64,000 bases of DNA from Mytilinidion resinicola (lineage: Eukaryota; Ascomycota; Dothideomycetes; Mytilinidiales; Mytilinidiaceae): assembly GCF_010093595.1 (NCBI RefSeq), contig NW_022985457.1:304226-368225 (forward strand). The letters run 5' to 3'. Position 1 is the stretch's first letter. The number at the start of each line of letters is the position of its first letter. Both the position numbers and the translations under genes were made by a program. Shown here piece after piece: positions 33,870 to 46,048 of this stretch. The notes under the pieces are model-generated. The model worked only from the letters and a program-made list of their open reading frames with translations. It was not told the origin of the DNA and did not search any database.

Positions 33870-34469
33870 CTGGATGAGGTGTCAGCCATCGTGAGAACAT
33901 AAGAGACAGTTTTCTAAAGTGTAGTGTAAGTGTGAGGAGTGTTTGGGAAGATGGTTGCGGGACGGGCAGCTCCGGGTACAAGATCGTTAAAGGCAGCTTG
34001 ACAGTATCACCACAACCTCTCTCGGTCGTCTTCTTCACATGAATAGATAGAGCAGAAAAACAAATGAAGATGCCATCTTTTCTAATTAAATCGTGAGCCT
34101 TTGCCGTCTCTGCGAGATCGGCCGGAAAGGGATTTTACGTACAGGTGATGGCCATGACGAAGACGACGAGGGAGGTTGGGGTACGAACCTCGCAGAGGCA
34201 ACAAAGCTTGCCGCCCGTAAGCTGAACAAAAAACAGAAGAAGGTATTAAGACCCGCAATTACCCATGCCTAGCAATAGAGGCCAGAAATCCGCATGAGAA
34301 TGACAGCCATTTGAAAACGCCACAGGCAACCCCAATAGCCAATCTGCTTGGTATGTGCCGATGCTTCGCTGTGCTCAGTCCCCAGAACGCCATGCAATCC
34401 TCATCAAAGTGATACAAAGTGCAAAATCAGACAAGTGAAGAAGAGAAAGTGCAAGTGTGCAGGCGGTCT
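33870..34469. other. Possible long Not4 intron or intergenic region
   Basis: No independent coding signal is seen. If the one-gene Not4 model is right, this belongs to a 656 nt intron (34525-33870). Confidence 0.4.
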
Positions 34470-37061
34470 TCACCACCTTCCGCCGACTCCAAAGTTGTTG
34501 TTGTTGTACATGGAGGGAAACCCACCTTGACCTTGGCCGCCATAGAGTCCCTGGCCGCCCATAGCTCCACCTTGATGCAACCTCGCCTGCAGGATACTTG
34601 GGTCGGCAACATCAACTACACCACCTCCCCCAGAGGAGGAAGTGTTAGCATGTCTGTGCTTCTTTCCCTTTTTCTTCTGCTTCTGGGGACCAGAATCCTG
34701 ATATGCACCAGGCGAGGCACCATAAGGGAAGCTTAGAAGGCCAGGGGCAGGGGCTGGCGTAGAGGTCGTGGGGTGTTGTTGATGAAGAAAAGAAGGAAAC
34801 ATTGACTCACGCTTTCCAGCATCAGGCCCCCTAGCGCCGGTGCCTCGCTCACGAAGTAGATCTTGGTAGGACTCGTTGGGTCTTCCCATAGCATTCGTAC
34901 CGTAGCCCACTCCGCCAGTGGTAAAACCATGGCCTTGACCAAACATTCCACCGCCGCTCACTGGGGGTGTTCCGGTTGCCTTGAGGCCTGGTGGTGCTTG
35001 CATTCCGCTCGTATAGTATTGGTTTCCGAGAGCTTGGTGCTGACCAAGTTGGTTGAAGTGATTGGTATTCTTCGGCATCATGGAGGATTGCTGGTTCATG
35101 AGCTTCGCGTTGGCGACTGGCTGAACGGCAGCTGAAGCAGTTGCGCTGTCATTTGCGAAACTGAATCTCGAGGTATGTCTGGCGTGTCCAGGTGCGCTTC
35201 CAGACTGCTGTTGTCCCAAGGCCTGTTGTTGCTGGCCGTGACCCTGGAGATTGCTCATCAGACCCGCGGATTGAGGCGCCGCAGACTTGAGTAGCATGAG
35301 TTGCTGCTGCTGCTGTACAGTCAAACCACGGCCGTTCAAGCCTAGGCCACCAAAGTCGTCAGCTAGGCCTTGTCCAAAGCCCAGCCCCATGGTTTGCTGT
35401 GAAGGCGGTGCAATAACGTGCTGATGTCCACGGCCCGGCGCAGTTTCGTGGTGCTCCTCGGGTTCCCCTCCCAACTGCAGACTGCCACCTTCGGGATTGT
35501 CCTCCGGCTCAATGTTCGGTGCGATCGATACGAGAGCTTGTTCGGCGGCTTGCTCCTGCTTGTCCTTCATTGCGCGGCGTTTTGCACCACCATTTGGGTC
35601 CAAAAGTTGAGGGAAATTAGAGATGACTTCAAACTCTTGCGGGGTTAATGATGCTGCTGAGAACACAAATTTGAAATCGGGGCTGGCGATAGCTTTTAGA
35701 ATATGGTCCAAATCGGAGACACCACGTCGTTCACGGGCTGACAACGGTGGTTGGGGCGTAGACGATTTTGACGGTTGCGCTGACTTCTGAGACCCATTCT
35801 TGACAGTCTCCTTCCCTCTTTGTTTCGAGGGCTCCGGATCGGTCTTCGTTGGCGGTTGTGTTACTGGTACAGCGTTCGTAGTCATCGGACTTGATGTAGA
35901 GGCATTTGTAGAGCGGCTCGCCCGTCGGCCCTGGGAAGGTTTGTTGCCCCAATTCGCCGTCGATGGCAAAGCTGCACCACCACCACTGTTTGTCGGGCTT
36001 GCCGGGGCCTCGTTGCTGTCTTGTCGATTCATCGGCGGTGCTGCTGCGGCTATGCCTTGGGGAGCTCGTTGTGGAGGAGGCTGGGGTTGTAGCGGGTTCG
36101 CGTCGGAATGAGGCGCAAGGGACTGAGCCGGTTGCTGTGTTGAGATGACGTTCATAGAGGACAAGTCCTGACGAGTGAAACTATCGTTCTCTTCTCCAGC
36201 TTCATGTAGGAACATACAATTGCGATTGTTACATGTCTCGTTGCGGAGATATGCCGAGCAGTACTTCGTAGTACCGTATTGTGCTCTAGCCAATGTTAAC
36301 GCGTATCTAAGCAAGGAAGTCAGGAACCATCACCTTAATGTCCGAGGACCGTTCTGCGATCCGTCGACAGCCGCTATGCACGCTGTAGCATCTTCCTTGC
36401 GGGAGAAAGTGACGTAGACTCCCACAGAGTTGGAGTGAGCAGTGTCCTTTGCCTTGCTGACGACAATTTTGATGATCTTCCCGTATTGGCCAAAGTACTC
36501 GTTGCCACGAAGCATCTCATGGAGGCTGTCATCTTGTATTGTCGGCGTCAGACCGGTTACGTAAACGAGGTTCTTCTGCACCACACGCAGTCCGGCTAGA
36601 TGTTTTCGGCTCAAGTTGTCGGCCTCGACCTTTTGCTTTTCCTTCTGGCGCAAGGCAGCGTTCTTCTTCGCTTTTTGGGCTATCTCGGCCTTGTGCATCG
36701 CCAGTCTATGATGGTATTAGTATGTCATGATGCACGTAGACATCTTCGAGGCTCACTCTTCGGCCGTGACGTTTTTGAACTCGATGCTCTTCTCGTCATA
36801 GGGCCGCCGGCACGCAGGACACAGGCCGTTCATGGTGGTTTTGATATTGTTGTAGCAAAACTGGCATATCTAGGGGACCAGATGGTTAGTGATGGGGGCC
36901 CAGCTGGGCACGCCTGGTGCCGCAAATGCGAGGTTGCATACCTGGTAGCCACAGGGACATGGACGGAAGTTTTTGTCGGACAGGTCGAACTCCTCCACGC
37001 AGAGCGGACACACCTCCTCCTCGTCATCGTCGACGAACTGGTCTTGTAGCTGTCGCGACAT
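34470..37061 (-). CDS. not4: Not4/Mot2: RING-type E3 ubiquitin ligase subunit of CCR4-NOT
   Basis: Exons 37061-36942, 36869-36757, 36705-36334 and 36285-34470 (or ending at donor 34526; see the downstream entry). If it stops at 34470 the product has 806 residues. Not4 is the ubiquitin ligase of the CCR4-NOT complex and acts in co-translational quality control. The C4C4 RING is at the N-terminus: CPLCVEEFDLSDKNFRPCPC, then across the first intron ICQFCYNNI and GLCPACRRPYDEKSIEF. A coiled segment (RQKEKQKVEADNLSRKHLAG) and an RRM (KNLVYVTGLTPTIQDD, GYGK-like FGQYGKIIKIVVSKAKD) follow, then a CCCH finger (CSAYLRNETCNNRNCMFLHE). The remainder is Gln/Gly/Pro-rich, low-complexity sequence. Four exon joins all restore family sequence. 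It shares a 391 bp intergenic region with the complex I gene. Confidence 0.92.
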
Positions 37062-37452
37062 GGCGGTGGTGTGTGATGGGGGTACGGGGTGAGTTGGTCA
37101 AGCGCAGTCGTCGGGTGGCGCTTGAAAGGAGAGGGCACGGCGACGGAGAGAGCGCAGCTGGGGAGGAGAGTGTGGTCTCTGTCGGGCGAGAGTGAAGAAG
37201 CAAGAGCAGCAGATAGAACTCCGCCTGGAGGCATAGAAACGAGGTGAGGGATGGAGGGCGTTGAGGAAGAAAGCGTGCAGGTTCGCGCAGAACGCTGTTG
37301 CCATCATGGCGCTGCCAAGCCGCTAGCGAACAGATCCCGTGACTCTCTCGACCTCGTCGACTTTAGATGATGCGCGAGACGTCCATTTGCACTGTTCACA
37401 ATCCGCGCGCGGCCTCGACTCTGCCGCCCTCGCCCCCATCTCCACTCCATCG
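37062..37452. promoter_or_regulatory. Divergent promoter of Not4 and complex I 30 kDa subunit
   Basis: 391 bp separates two housekeeping start codons on opposite strands. No specific site is claimed. Confidence 0.45.
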
Positions 37453-38498
37453 ATGGCTCTCCGCCTGTCGGCCAGCCGGCCATTGGCCGTGGCCGCCCGC
37501 TGCGCTGCGAGCTCCAGCGCCTTCGCCCCTCGAGCTTTCACCACCACGGTTCTACGAGCAAAAGAAGTGACGGGAGCCTCCGAGACTCCGAACATGCGGG
37601 TATGCTCTCATTGAATCAATTGCAAGCTCGGCGACCGTTCTAATCGATGTAGTTCGCGCCGAGGGACGCACCCGGCAAGCTCAAGGCCCCGATCGTCAAC
37701 CCGGCCGACAAGTACGCAGAGAAGGGCGAAGCTCTACACAAATACGGTCAATATGTCATGTCGTGTCTGCCAAAATATGTCCAGCAGTAAGGCGCTCGAA
37801 GGAGGCTACATTACAATGGGAATAACATCTTGAATAGATTCTCTGTGTGGAAGGACGAATTGACCATCTACATCCCTCCATCCGGCGTCATTCCCGTCTT
37901 CACCTTCTTGAAGTACCACACCGCTGCCGAATACACCCAAGTCTCCGACATCACAGCCGTTGACTATCCAACGAAGGACCAGCGTTTTGAGGTCGTTTAC
38001 AACATGCTCAGCATCCGGCACAACTCGCGCATACGGGTCAAGACCTATGCGGATGAGGCAACCCCAGTTCCAAGTATCTGCGATCTGTATGACGGAGCCA
38101 ATTGGTACGAGAGAGAGGTCTACGATCTTTTCGGCGTTTTCTTCGTCGGACACCCGGATCTGAGGCGAATCATGACGGACTACGGCTTCGACGGGCATCC
38201 ATTACGGAAGGACTTCCCCATGACTGGATATACTGAGATCCGATACGATGAGGAGAAGAAGAGGATTGTTGTGGAGCCTCTCGAAATGACTCAGGCATAC
38301 CGGAACTTCCGCAGCGGTTCCACCGTGTGGGAACCAGTCGGTCCTGGAGACGACAGGAAGCCGGATCAGGTACGTGCCTACTTTCTTAATACTAAATCTG
38401 AATATATCGCATTCCGTCCGAAACAAGTAGCTAACTCGATTCAGTTCAAACTGCCCACACCAAAGCCAGAGCCACCAAAGGAGGAGCCAAAGAAATAG
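37453..38498 (+). CDS. nuo-30.4: NADH:ubiquinone oxidoreductase 30.4 kDa subunit (NDUFS3/NuoC)
   Basis: Exons 37453-37599, 37653-37786, 37838-38369 and 38445-38498 give 288 residues, close to the fungal 30.4 kDa subunit. It is a core subunit of the peripheral arm of mitochondrial complex I. The N-terminus ([18 protein letters not shown], then [15 protein letters not shown]) is a mitochondrial presequence, rich in Arg/Ala/Ser with no acids. The NuoC signature is clear: [20 protein letters not shown] followed by [19 protein letters not shown] and [13 protein letters not shown]. The last intron (75 nt) is a multiple of three and open, but splicing joins DDRKPDQ to the Pro/Lys-rich tail expected in fungi. 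Confidence 0.95.
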
Positions 38499-38872
38499 AC
38501 GAGCTTGCGTCGCATGTACAGTGTAAATATATATCCAATCGACCGTGCTGTGTGTTTTCTGACCAAAATGATCTTGCCCCAGAATGTGAAAATGCTACTA
38601 TTCTAGAACGCCAAGTAATCTCTGTGTCATGTTTGCATAGACTTTGTCTTCCAGATTTTCATGTACCAGAATTCTGCTATATGAGTGGTATTCGTGGATC
38701 CCATGGTAGCCAAACATGAGAGTCTTCAAAAGTGATATTCTGCCACGATTGAGTGCTATTTCGAGTGCTTCTAACGACCAGCGAAACTTCAACAGCGACA
38801 TCCATTTCGCCTTCGATGCAATGCAACCTCCCCAAGACCCAACTCTCCCCTTTCCCCTCCCCATCCTCTCAC
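38499..38872. other. Intergenic between convergent genes
   Basis: This is 3' flanking sequence of the complex I gene and of the DUF1349 gene. Nothing else is seen. Confidence 0.5.
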
Positions 38873-39451
38873 TCACCCAGCCACTACTTCCAACCCCTTA
38901 AACCCCGCCTCCAACCCCCCTTGCTGCTCCTTCCCCGGCCTCGCCGCATACGCCGCCACACTAATCTCCCACTCCTCCTCCCCCGCGAAAAACCACGCAA
39001 CCTCCCGTAACGGCACCCTCTTGCTCCCCTCCACCACATACACCCACAGCCCCATATCCTCCCGCGCCACCTCCACCGTCGCCTCCACCTTCCCCTCCCC
39101 AGCCTCTTGCACTACAGACAGCGGCACCACGCTCCAATCGGCCCACTGGTCGCAGCCCACGGTGCTCACGTAGGGCGAGCCGTTGTAGAACTCGACGCCG
39201 GTTTTGAGCCATTTTTCGGGCGGGCCGGAGGCGGTGCTGCCTGTGCGGGTTAGGGAGAGCAGCAGCCCGGCTTGGTCGTATTGGGTAAGTGTTGAGGCGG
39301 GGGGGAGGGAGAAGGTTAGGCGCGCGGATTTGAAGGTTGAGAGGGCGTGGGTGGGGGGAGTGGTGGGGTGGGTGGGCGCGTTGAAGGCGATGTGGGCGGG
39401 GGGTTTGCGCCAGATGTCTGTGTCGGGGGCGGCGGTGAGGGTGAAGGACAT
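38873..39451 (-). CDS. DUF1349 (Ree1-like, lectin-fold) protein
   Basis: Single exon, 192 residues. The layout fits DUF1349, a concanavalin-like fold family that includes yeast Ree1 ('regulation of enolase'): an early W-R-K-P segment (DTDIWRKPPAHIAFNAP), a central YDQAGLLLSLTRTG strand, then KWLKTGVEFYNGSPYVSTVG, and a late EVAWFFAGEEEWEISVAAYA followed by a Gly-rich end. No signal peptide is present, so a cytosolic role is expected. Biochemistry is unknown. Confidence 0.82.
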   Translation of the reverse strand: MSFTLTAAPDTDIWRKPPAHIAFNAPTHPTTPPTHALSTFKSARLTFSLPPASTLTQYDQAGLLLSLTRTGSTASGPPEKWLKTGVEFYNGSPYVSTVGCDQWADWSVVPLSVVQEAGEGKVEATVEVAREDMGLWVYVVEGSKRVPLREVAWFFAGEEEWEISVAAYAARPGKEQQGGLEAGFKGLEVVAG

Positions 39452-40662
39452 TGTTGGAGTTTTGGTTTTCGAGGTTGAGGAGGATGGTAGGAGATGGTTC
39501 TGGTTGGAGGTTCGGGAGGTTGAGATGAATTTTCGATGATTGGAAATGAGGAAGAGTTGGAAAGAAGATTGGGATTCAAGAAAAATAGTTGGTACGGGTA
39601 GAAAAATAGTTGGTACGGGTTGAGAAATGGGATTATATGGCCTTTTAGAATCAGATCACTGGGCAAGATATAACTCCGAACTCCAATATAGCTCTTTGCG
39701 GCATTGGCGTGTTTCTTGGCTACGTATTATTGCAAAGCGAATTGCCCGAAGAAGCAACCGAGGAGTAAGACGTAATGCCGGTTACTCAGGTAGGCAGGAG
39801 AGTGGGATGACAGCGTGCTCAAAGACTCTATATGATTGCGGGGTTCCTGCGTTGGCGTTGGTCATAAGATAAATACTTCGTAAAGTCTTGTTACGTTTAG
39901 AATACAGGCCACCGTTGTTCTCACTTTTGGAACATTTTATAGACTCTGAATGGAGCATATATCAACCGATAGTGTCAGACGACATCAGCTATGAAATCGG
40001 GATCGAATTTGCCTTCCCCACTATTCCAACCAGCCAGTAATGAATGGGGCTTAAGGCGGGAGCGCTTCGATTGAAATGTCGATCTTATCCGGCACCTCCA
40101 TGGTCAATTGAAGAGGAGCTTTCAACCGTCACAGCTCTATACCAAAGCTCACACAGTAGTTCTTACAGAATTTTATCCTGATAAGTTCGCACGTTACATC
40201 TACAGCATCAAGAATTTCTAGCGCTCTGGAGACGGAACGTTCCTCAGGGCAGTATCAACTCAACTCTTTTCCATCAAGTCGCCCTCTTACATTCCTCATC
40301 TTTCTTTATATCCAGGTTCTTACCAAAACAACGCTCCTCAGGCTCTTTACATTTGTCTTAATCCCGCGATATTCCATATCCCCCCAATCTATAAATCGTG
40401 CAAACCTCTACACTGGTAACTTTTCTCGAGATCAGATTGCGATGAAAACCTTACTGAGCCTAGAGAAGGACAAGCTTCTTCGTCTTCTAAACCATTGAGA
40501 CGGCTGTATTCTTCGTATTTGTCCCAGCTTTCTCCTCGTAGCCAGAAGCGCCTCAAAACGCTCTCAAGCCTTCATGAAGGAGAGGGAGAGAATTCTATTA
40601 TAAGAGCATTCGTCCACTTTTCGGGGCCACCTCAGACGGCTCCATCTACCACTCTCCTTACC
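39452..40662. other. Intergenic, nothing recognised
   Basis: 1.2 kb upstream of two divergent genes. A short direct repeat of AAAAATAGTTGGTACGGGT occurs twice at about 39580-39620. The frame of the oxygenase is open upstream to 40495, but ATG 40663 (ACCATGGCC) starts the conserved domain. Confidence 0.45.
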
Positions 40663-41733
40663 ATGGCCACCAAAGACTCTGCATCGACACTCCCAACCAT
40701 CGACCTTTCACCCTTTCTCGATCCCAACTCCTCTACCGAAGAGCGAGAATCCACCGTCCGCGCCATCGACTCCGCATGCACCGAATTCGGCTTCTTCTAC
40801 CTCACCGGCCACGGCATCCCCTCTGCCACCACCGACCGCGTTCTCTCCCTCGCACGCGAGTTCTTCTCTCTTCCAAAAGCCCAGAAAGAGAAGATCGCTC
40901 GCGCCAAAGATGGATTCCGCGGCTACCAAGGCCTCGGCGAGAACGTCACCCTGAACTCCCGCGATATGCATGAAGCCGTGGACCTGTATCGCGAAGTCGG
41001 TACGATCAATGGACCGCGTCCGCCATTCGAAGCGTTGCAGGGTCTAAATCCATGGCCTGAGGAGCCTGAGGAGCTCAGACCGTTCTACGAGGATTACATC
41101 CAAGAGTGCATGAGAGTCTGCAGCACACTACTCGGCGCAATGGGCGTCGCGCTCAAGCTCAGCCCAGCCCTAGACGCAGCTGCCCCTGCGAGCACGGAAG
41201 ACGACGATGTCTTCGTCCGAAACACAACGAATTCATTCTGGATCATGCGCATGATCGGGTATCCGCCTTTAGCAAAGCCCCTGAGCTCAAAAAACGGGAA
41301 CGAAGACCGCGTGGAAGAGTTCTCGTGTGGCGAGCACTCCGACTACGGCTGCCTGACGCTCCTCCTTGCCGACCCGACCAAGAACGCGCTTCAAGTCAGG
41401 CTCAAATCCGGCGGCTACTTGAATGTCGATCCTGTTCCCGGCGCTTTCGTCGTGAATATCGGGGATATGGTCGAGCGGTGGACGAATGGACAGTGGCATT
41501 CTGTGAGACACCGGGTGATCCATCGCGGGGAGGGGTATCGCGTCAGCGTGCCGTTCTTCTACGAGCCGAATTGGGATGCGGTGGTCAAGCCGTTGAAGAG
41601 GTGTGTGAAGAGGAGTGGAGGCGTGGTGAAGTATGAGGAGGCTATGTACGGAGACCATTTGATGGGGAAGCTACATAATAACTTTTATAGTAAGGTCATT
41701 GGAGAGGGGGGAGAGGTTCCATTGCTAACTTAG
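40663..41733 (+). CDS. 2-oxoglutarate/Fe(II)-dependent dioxygenase, isopenicillin-N-synthase-like
   Basis: Single exon, 356 residues from ATG 40663. The N-terminal DIOX_N region is LPTIDLSPFLDPNS with DSACTEFGFFYLTGHGIP. The catalytic core has the metal triad HxD..H: GEHSDYGCLTLLL provides His and Asp, and WHSVRHRVIHR provides the distal His. The 2OG-binding Arg-x-Ser is in GEGYRVSVPFFYEPN. Length and motif order are typical of fungal non-secreted members, which hydroxylate or desaturate small molecules. The substrate is unknown, and no secondary-metabolism cluster is visible nearby. Confidence 0.88.
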   Translation: MATKDSASTLPTIDLSPFLDPNSSTEERESTVRAIDSACTEFGFFYLTGHGIPSATTDRVLSLAREFFSLPKAQKEKIARAKDGFRGYQGLGENVTLNSRDMHEAVDLYREVGTINGPRPPFEALQGLNPWPEEPEELRPFYEDYIQECMRVCSTLLGAMGVALKLSPALDAAAPASTEDDDVFVRNTTNSFWIMRMIGYPPLAKPLSSKNGNEDRVEEFSCGEHSDYGCLTLLLADPTKNALQVRLKSGGYLNVDPVPGAFVVNIGDMVERWTNGQWHSVRHRVIHRGEGYRVSVPFFYEPNWDAVVKPLKRCVKRSGGVVKYEEAMYGDHLMGKLHNNFYSKVIGEGGEVPLLT

Positions 41734-43252
41734 ATATCAGATGGTGGGGATTGAGACAGAGGGTTTGGGGGGGCAGTGTGTGGGCTGGGAGCTGGCATTG
41801 CGTCGGATGGTAGAGCACTCGTTAGTTTACGAGTTGCTGGAGGTCTGGTAGAAATGTGACAGGAATTTTTCAGAACGTTGTGGCTAAGTGCTGAGTTTTA
41901 AGTTCATATCCACTTTGCTGTCCTCAACCTCTCACTAAAAAATCACAACCAACATATCACATTCTTTCCACTCCCCCAGACCCTGAACCCCCATTCCAAC
42001 GTCCCCTCGTGAGCTCCCACCATCCCCCACCATCCCCAGCAATCCACCACAGCTGCAACGATAGCAGCCTGAATCGTCAATGCACCAGACACGCCACCTA
42101 ACGACTCGTCGATAGACGACCCCTGCCACACTCTTCCACCACGACTCAGCAGCCGCTAGCATATTCAGTTTCTCCGCGATCGACTCGCGGCGCTCAGGCC
42201 TGGAAACAGACTCGAAGGCCTCGCCCTCCGCAGAATAGATCAACAAATCAACCCAGGTTAATAGCGGGAGGACCCAGCTCGCATGTCCATCGATGTGCTT
42301 AAATCTTACCTACGGGTGCGGAAGGGACGCAAGGGCCGCTAGGTCTATGCCTTTGCTTAAAGGGGTATGAGAATGGAAGATCTGAGACGTCTCACAACCT
42401 TCGTTTCCCTCTCTGTTTGCGCGGTGCTAAACGCGGTCTGAGCCAAACCCCTTCCCCAAGGGCTCAAACAGCTCTCCCCAATACACACTTTCGTATTCTG
42501 CAGCCCCAAGCGACCGGAACCACGACGACACCAGATACCATTACTAACCTCAACCTTCCCCAGAGCCCGCTACGGAGTACATACGCCTGCAGTCCTCCCG
42601 AGGTTCGTGTTCGGCGTCCTGCCGCTGCTCCGGTACCACTAACTGTTGCCCGCCGCGCTCGCTGTAGCACCCTCTCAGCTTCCTTTCCCCAGCCTAACTA
42701 AATCGCGCGCGCCAAAGTGCTCGAACTCAAAAGCTCGGCCGACCGCCCAAATAAGCTCGCAGACGGGGGAGCCAAAGAAGCTCTTGGTTTGGGGGCTAAA
42801 GAAGGACTGTTATCTGGTACCGCCCGGGCGGGTCGGGTAGCGTGCTCCGGCAGGGTCTACCCAGCCTGCCACGCGAGGAGGGTTTGAGGGGGGTAGGGCC
42901 GATAGGAGGAATTGACGCAGGGTGCGGCGCAGGCGTGGTTGGGATGGTCCGTCCGGTGGTGTGAAGGTGGGTCAGTAGAAAATGTATTTTGAGGAGGTAT
43001 TCGCGATTTCGATGGTGTTGTGTGTATAAAGAGTGCAGTAGTCAATTGGTTATGAAAAGGGTGGATGTGTTGCAATCCCATTCCGATGTCAACTCTATTC
43101 TGTTTCCCTCTAATCATGCATGCGCTCCGTCCTGTATTAAATAAGATTCTACAAAGCCCGAAAAAAGCTCGAACGCCCAAAAGTTCTGCAAATACAAGCC
43201 GCCATAGATATCAATCATGCACACATCACGCCCTCTCTCCCCCTTTTCTGAC
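41734..43252. other. Intergenic with a possible decayed minus-strand gene
   Basis: Between about 42300 and 41940 the minus strand shows protein-like sequence split over two frames (GHASWVLPLLTWVDLLIY, SRPERRESIAEKLNMLAAAE, then after a frame change SSIDESLGGVSGALTIQAAI). I do not recognise a family, and it may be a relic. The remaining kilobase shows nothing. Confidence 0.35.
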
Positions 43253-44616
43253 CTAGAAGTCAGCTTTGTCAATCGACCGCCGACTACTCGCCTCATCCTG
43301 ACTCCGCCGCTCACTCGCCACCGTGACCGTCACCTCTTGCAGAATCCCGTGGTAGCTCTGATAGATATGCTCCTGGCTCTCGTTATCCTCGGGGCCGGTT
43401 GCGCGCACACTCGTGGTCCCGTTGTTCGCCCACTTCGACCCCAATCCAGTCCCCGTCCCGCTCTTGTTGTGGCTGATACTGCCCAGCGGCACAGAATTCT
43501 GCTTCGTTTGACGCGATTTGGAGCCGTACTTTGTGGGGCCTGACACATTGTAGGAGGAGCCGAGGAGAGTGGGCACGTAGCGGCGCAGGAAGGCTTTGAA
43601 GGCGGGCGCACAGGCGATGAAGATGGCCGTGTGGAGTTCGACGATAGACCAGGTGAGAGGACTGACGAGGTCCCTAGTGGCGTCGGTGGAATGGATTATG
43701 CTTTTTAAGGTCGCGAGACGGACGACGCTGGCGACGCAGACCCTGAGGGGGTGTTAATGGTAGATTCAATCTAGGCGAGAGAGAGTTGGGATAGAGCACA
43801 GCAGAGTATTATGATAATGGAAGGTCCAAAGAAAGTGAATCGACGTACAGACTACCAAGTCCAAATAGCCCGCACAAACTGATGCGCTGCCTGATAGGCA
43901 TGTGCAAGCCCCAGAGAAGCTTCATCGGTAGGAGGAGGATGCCAACATCGGTGATGATGTTCAAAGCCGCGTTGGCGTAGTAGAAGTTGATTATGTGGAA
44001 ACAATGGCCCTCTTGGTTCGGGTTCCAGAGCATAGAGAGTGGTATGCACTGTACGAGTACGGCTACGATACTGCCGATACCAAAACCCGTTACGATAAAC
44101 ATGGCCACGTACACCATAATGAGAAAGCTCCGTTCTGGTGATAGTCGGGTGTAGAAGGTCAAGAGCGAAAGTTTGATGAACAAGGCAGAGAAGCTGTATG
44201 ACACCGAAGATGTGAGGGTGAGCTGAACGTCGTTAGTATTTTGAATTATGGATCTTGCTACTGAAAATACCTTCTGATATGGTGCGACTTCTCCTGGCGT
44301 CTGATCTTTAATAGGGCTTCCCAGGCCATACTTGATCGCTTGACAATGTTAGCATATGGGGAACTGTAAGCGATGCTAGACGGTACATACCTGCTATAGG
44401 AGTTGACGAGCAAACAATTGCAAAGATCTAGATGAACGCATAAGCTTAAGTCGCTTCGGCCATGACACAAAGACATACTACTGCAACGCATATCAGGTAG
44501 TCGTCAGGCCCCATGTTCTTCATGAAGACTAGGCGTGTGAAGAGACGCATGGCCACAAAAAGCACGGTAATCGACATGAACACCGCGGCCAAAACGAGGA
44601 GCGCTTCTGCCGCCAT
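43253..44616 (-). CDS. Fungal rhodopsin-like / SAT4-family seven-helix membrane protein
   Basis: Five exons, 44616-44479, 44427-44391, 44338-44271, 44222-43849 and 43742-43253, give 368 residues with all phases agreeing. Six to seven hydrophobic segments are seen, from VLAAVFMSITVLFVAMRLFT at the start to LTWSIVELHTAIFIACAPAF near the end. Family marks include MGPDDYLICVAV in the first loop, IKYGLGSPI, SFSALFIKLSLLTFYTRL, PNQEGHCFHIINFYYANAAL, and NIITDVGILLLPMKLLWGL. The C-terminal tail is long, polar and cytosolic. These proteins resemble PTH11-type receptors, though most lack an assigned ligand. An alternative in-frame ATG lies at 44715, but the extra leader is not hydrophobic and breaks the usual start. 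Confidence 0.87.
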
Positions 44617-46048
44617 CGTGATGTGCGATAGGATCGTGGTACGCAAAGGACGATCAGGCACGATCGGAATGAATTGAGACAGAGAGTGAACAGGGCTGGC
44701 AGCAGACCTACCCATAACAAGTACTTATCTGCAAGAAATGCTCGCCATTAATCGCGCCATCAGCGTCCCTTCCCTCTGGGACATGCCAAGCGGCATGGAA
44801 CCAAGAGATTTCGATGCTGGACGCTGTGATAAGGTTTAGGGAAGGCTACTTCCGGAATCTTACGGCGCAGATCCAAGGTTGGCTAGGGCCGGGGAAGACG
44901 GTTCCTCGTCTATTCCGTGGTATCAAAGCTCCGTTAAGGCGCTGCAGTGGAAGCCTATCCGGCCAACGCAGGCGTCGTGGCTGACGCAGCTTGCTGTGAT
45001 TTGAGTAGGGTAACGAGGCACAGGGGATTAAAATCGCATACTTTCGTCCGCCGGGAGTGGGCGTTCTTAGTGCAGTGCACAATGCCACCCTCGTGGGACC
45101 CTGTTGACCCCAGACTCCCTTCCTTCCCACGGACATGACTAGCGCATGGGCGCTCCGTCGTGAGGGCGTTATGGGGCGCCCCGGAAAACCAATCCCAAGC
45201 GCACGCCGGCACGTCGCTTGACTCGATAATCGGGCCGATTTCGCGCAGTTACGGGAACAGCCGACAATTGTTCATGCCGTGTGAAACGCTCTGCGCTCCT
45301 GCAACCCCTGTGCCGGATCCCGCGATTTGCGGTGATGTGAGCGGGGGTTGACGAGCGGTTTGCTCCGGGAAAGGGGAATGAAAATCTATTACTGTGACCG
45401 TGGCTTGGCTACCGTGTGCGGAGTAGCGTCAGACACAATAAAAGTCAAAATCTGCCCAGATGGCTTGGTCTCACCTTCGAGGCAAATTCGGTCAAATACT
45501 CAAGGTGCTGTCAATGTTATACTTTCTATGCTCGTCACTGGTTGAACTTTGCTCAGCAATTCAATGCAGTAAACACAGAAGCAAGACAGAATGAAAAAAG
45601 ACAAGGCATGATATTTGTATTGGTACACTAAACAAAGAGAAAGAAATGGTACCTGTTATACAGCTCGTTGATGCTAAGCAAGGGGTCGTGAAGGCATGTA
45701 TCTAAAGCTCGGAGGTCTGGCGGCGAAGTGCGCGCTGACTCTAATATGACGAAAAGTACGACCGGTGGGAGAGTTAAGGATCGGCTAACGTCTTCGAGAT
45801 GTTGATCGTCGTGCCATGTGGTGCGGCTTCGAAGTGAGACGATCTCGCTAGAAATAGCCGCTTCTTGATCGGAGCATGGCAAGGACCGGCCTCTCTTGGA
45901 GAATAATAGCGATCATCTGGCGTGGCCCAGCGAATCCCCGGACCACTCAAAATGATGTACCAGCATCTCGTTCAAATCTTTGAATGAAGCAAAAGTGACA
46001 GCACCAGAAGCTGTCCTCCAGCTTGGATGAAACCGAAAAAACATAGCC
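44617..46048. other. Intergenic, nothing recognised
   Basis: 1.4 kb, GC-rich in the middle. A minus frame at 45882-45628 (84 codons) has no recognised domain. No repeat is seen. Confidence 0.4.

Noticed and set aside
41810..41880. tRNA-like stretch (GGATGGTAGAGCACTCG followed by a CTCG..CGAG hairpin)
   Set aside because: The anticodon loop would be 6 or 8 nt, there is no acceptor stem pairing and no GTTCRANNC T-loop.
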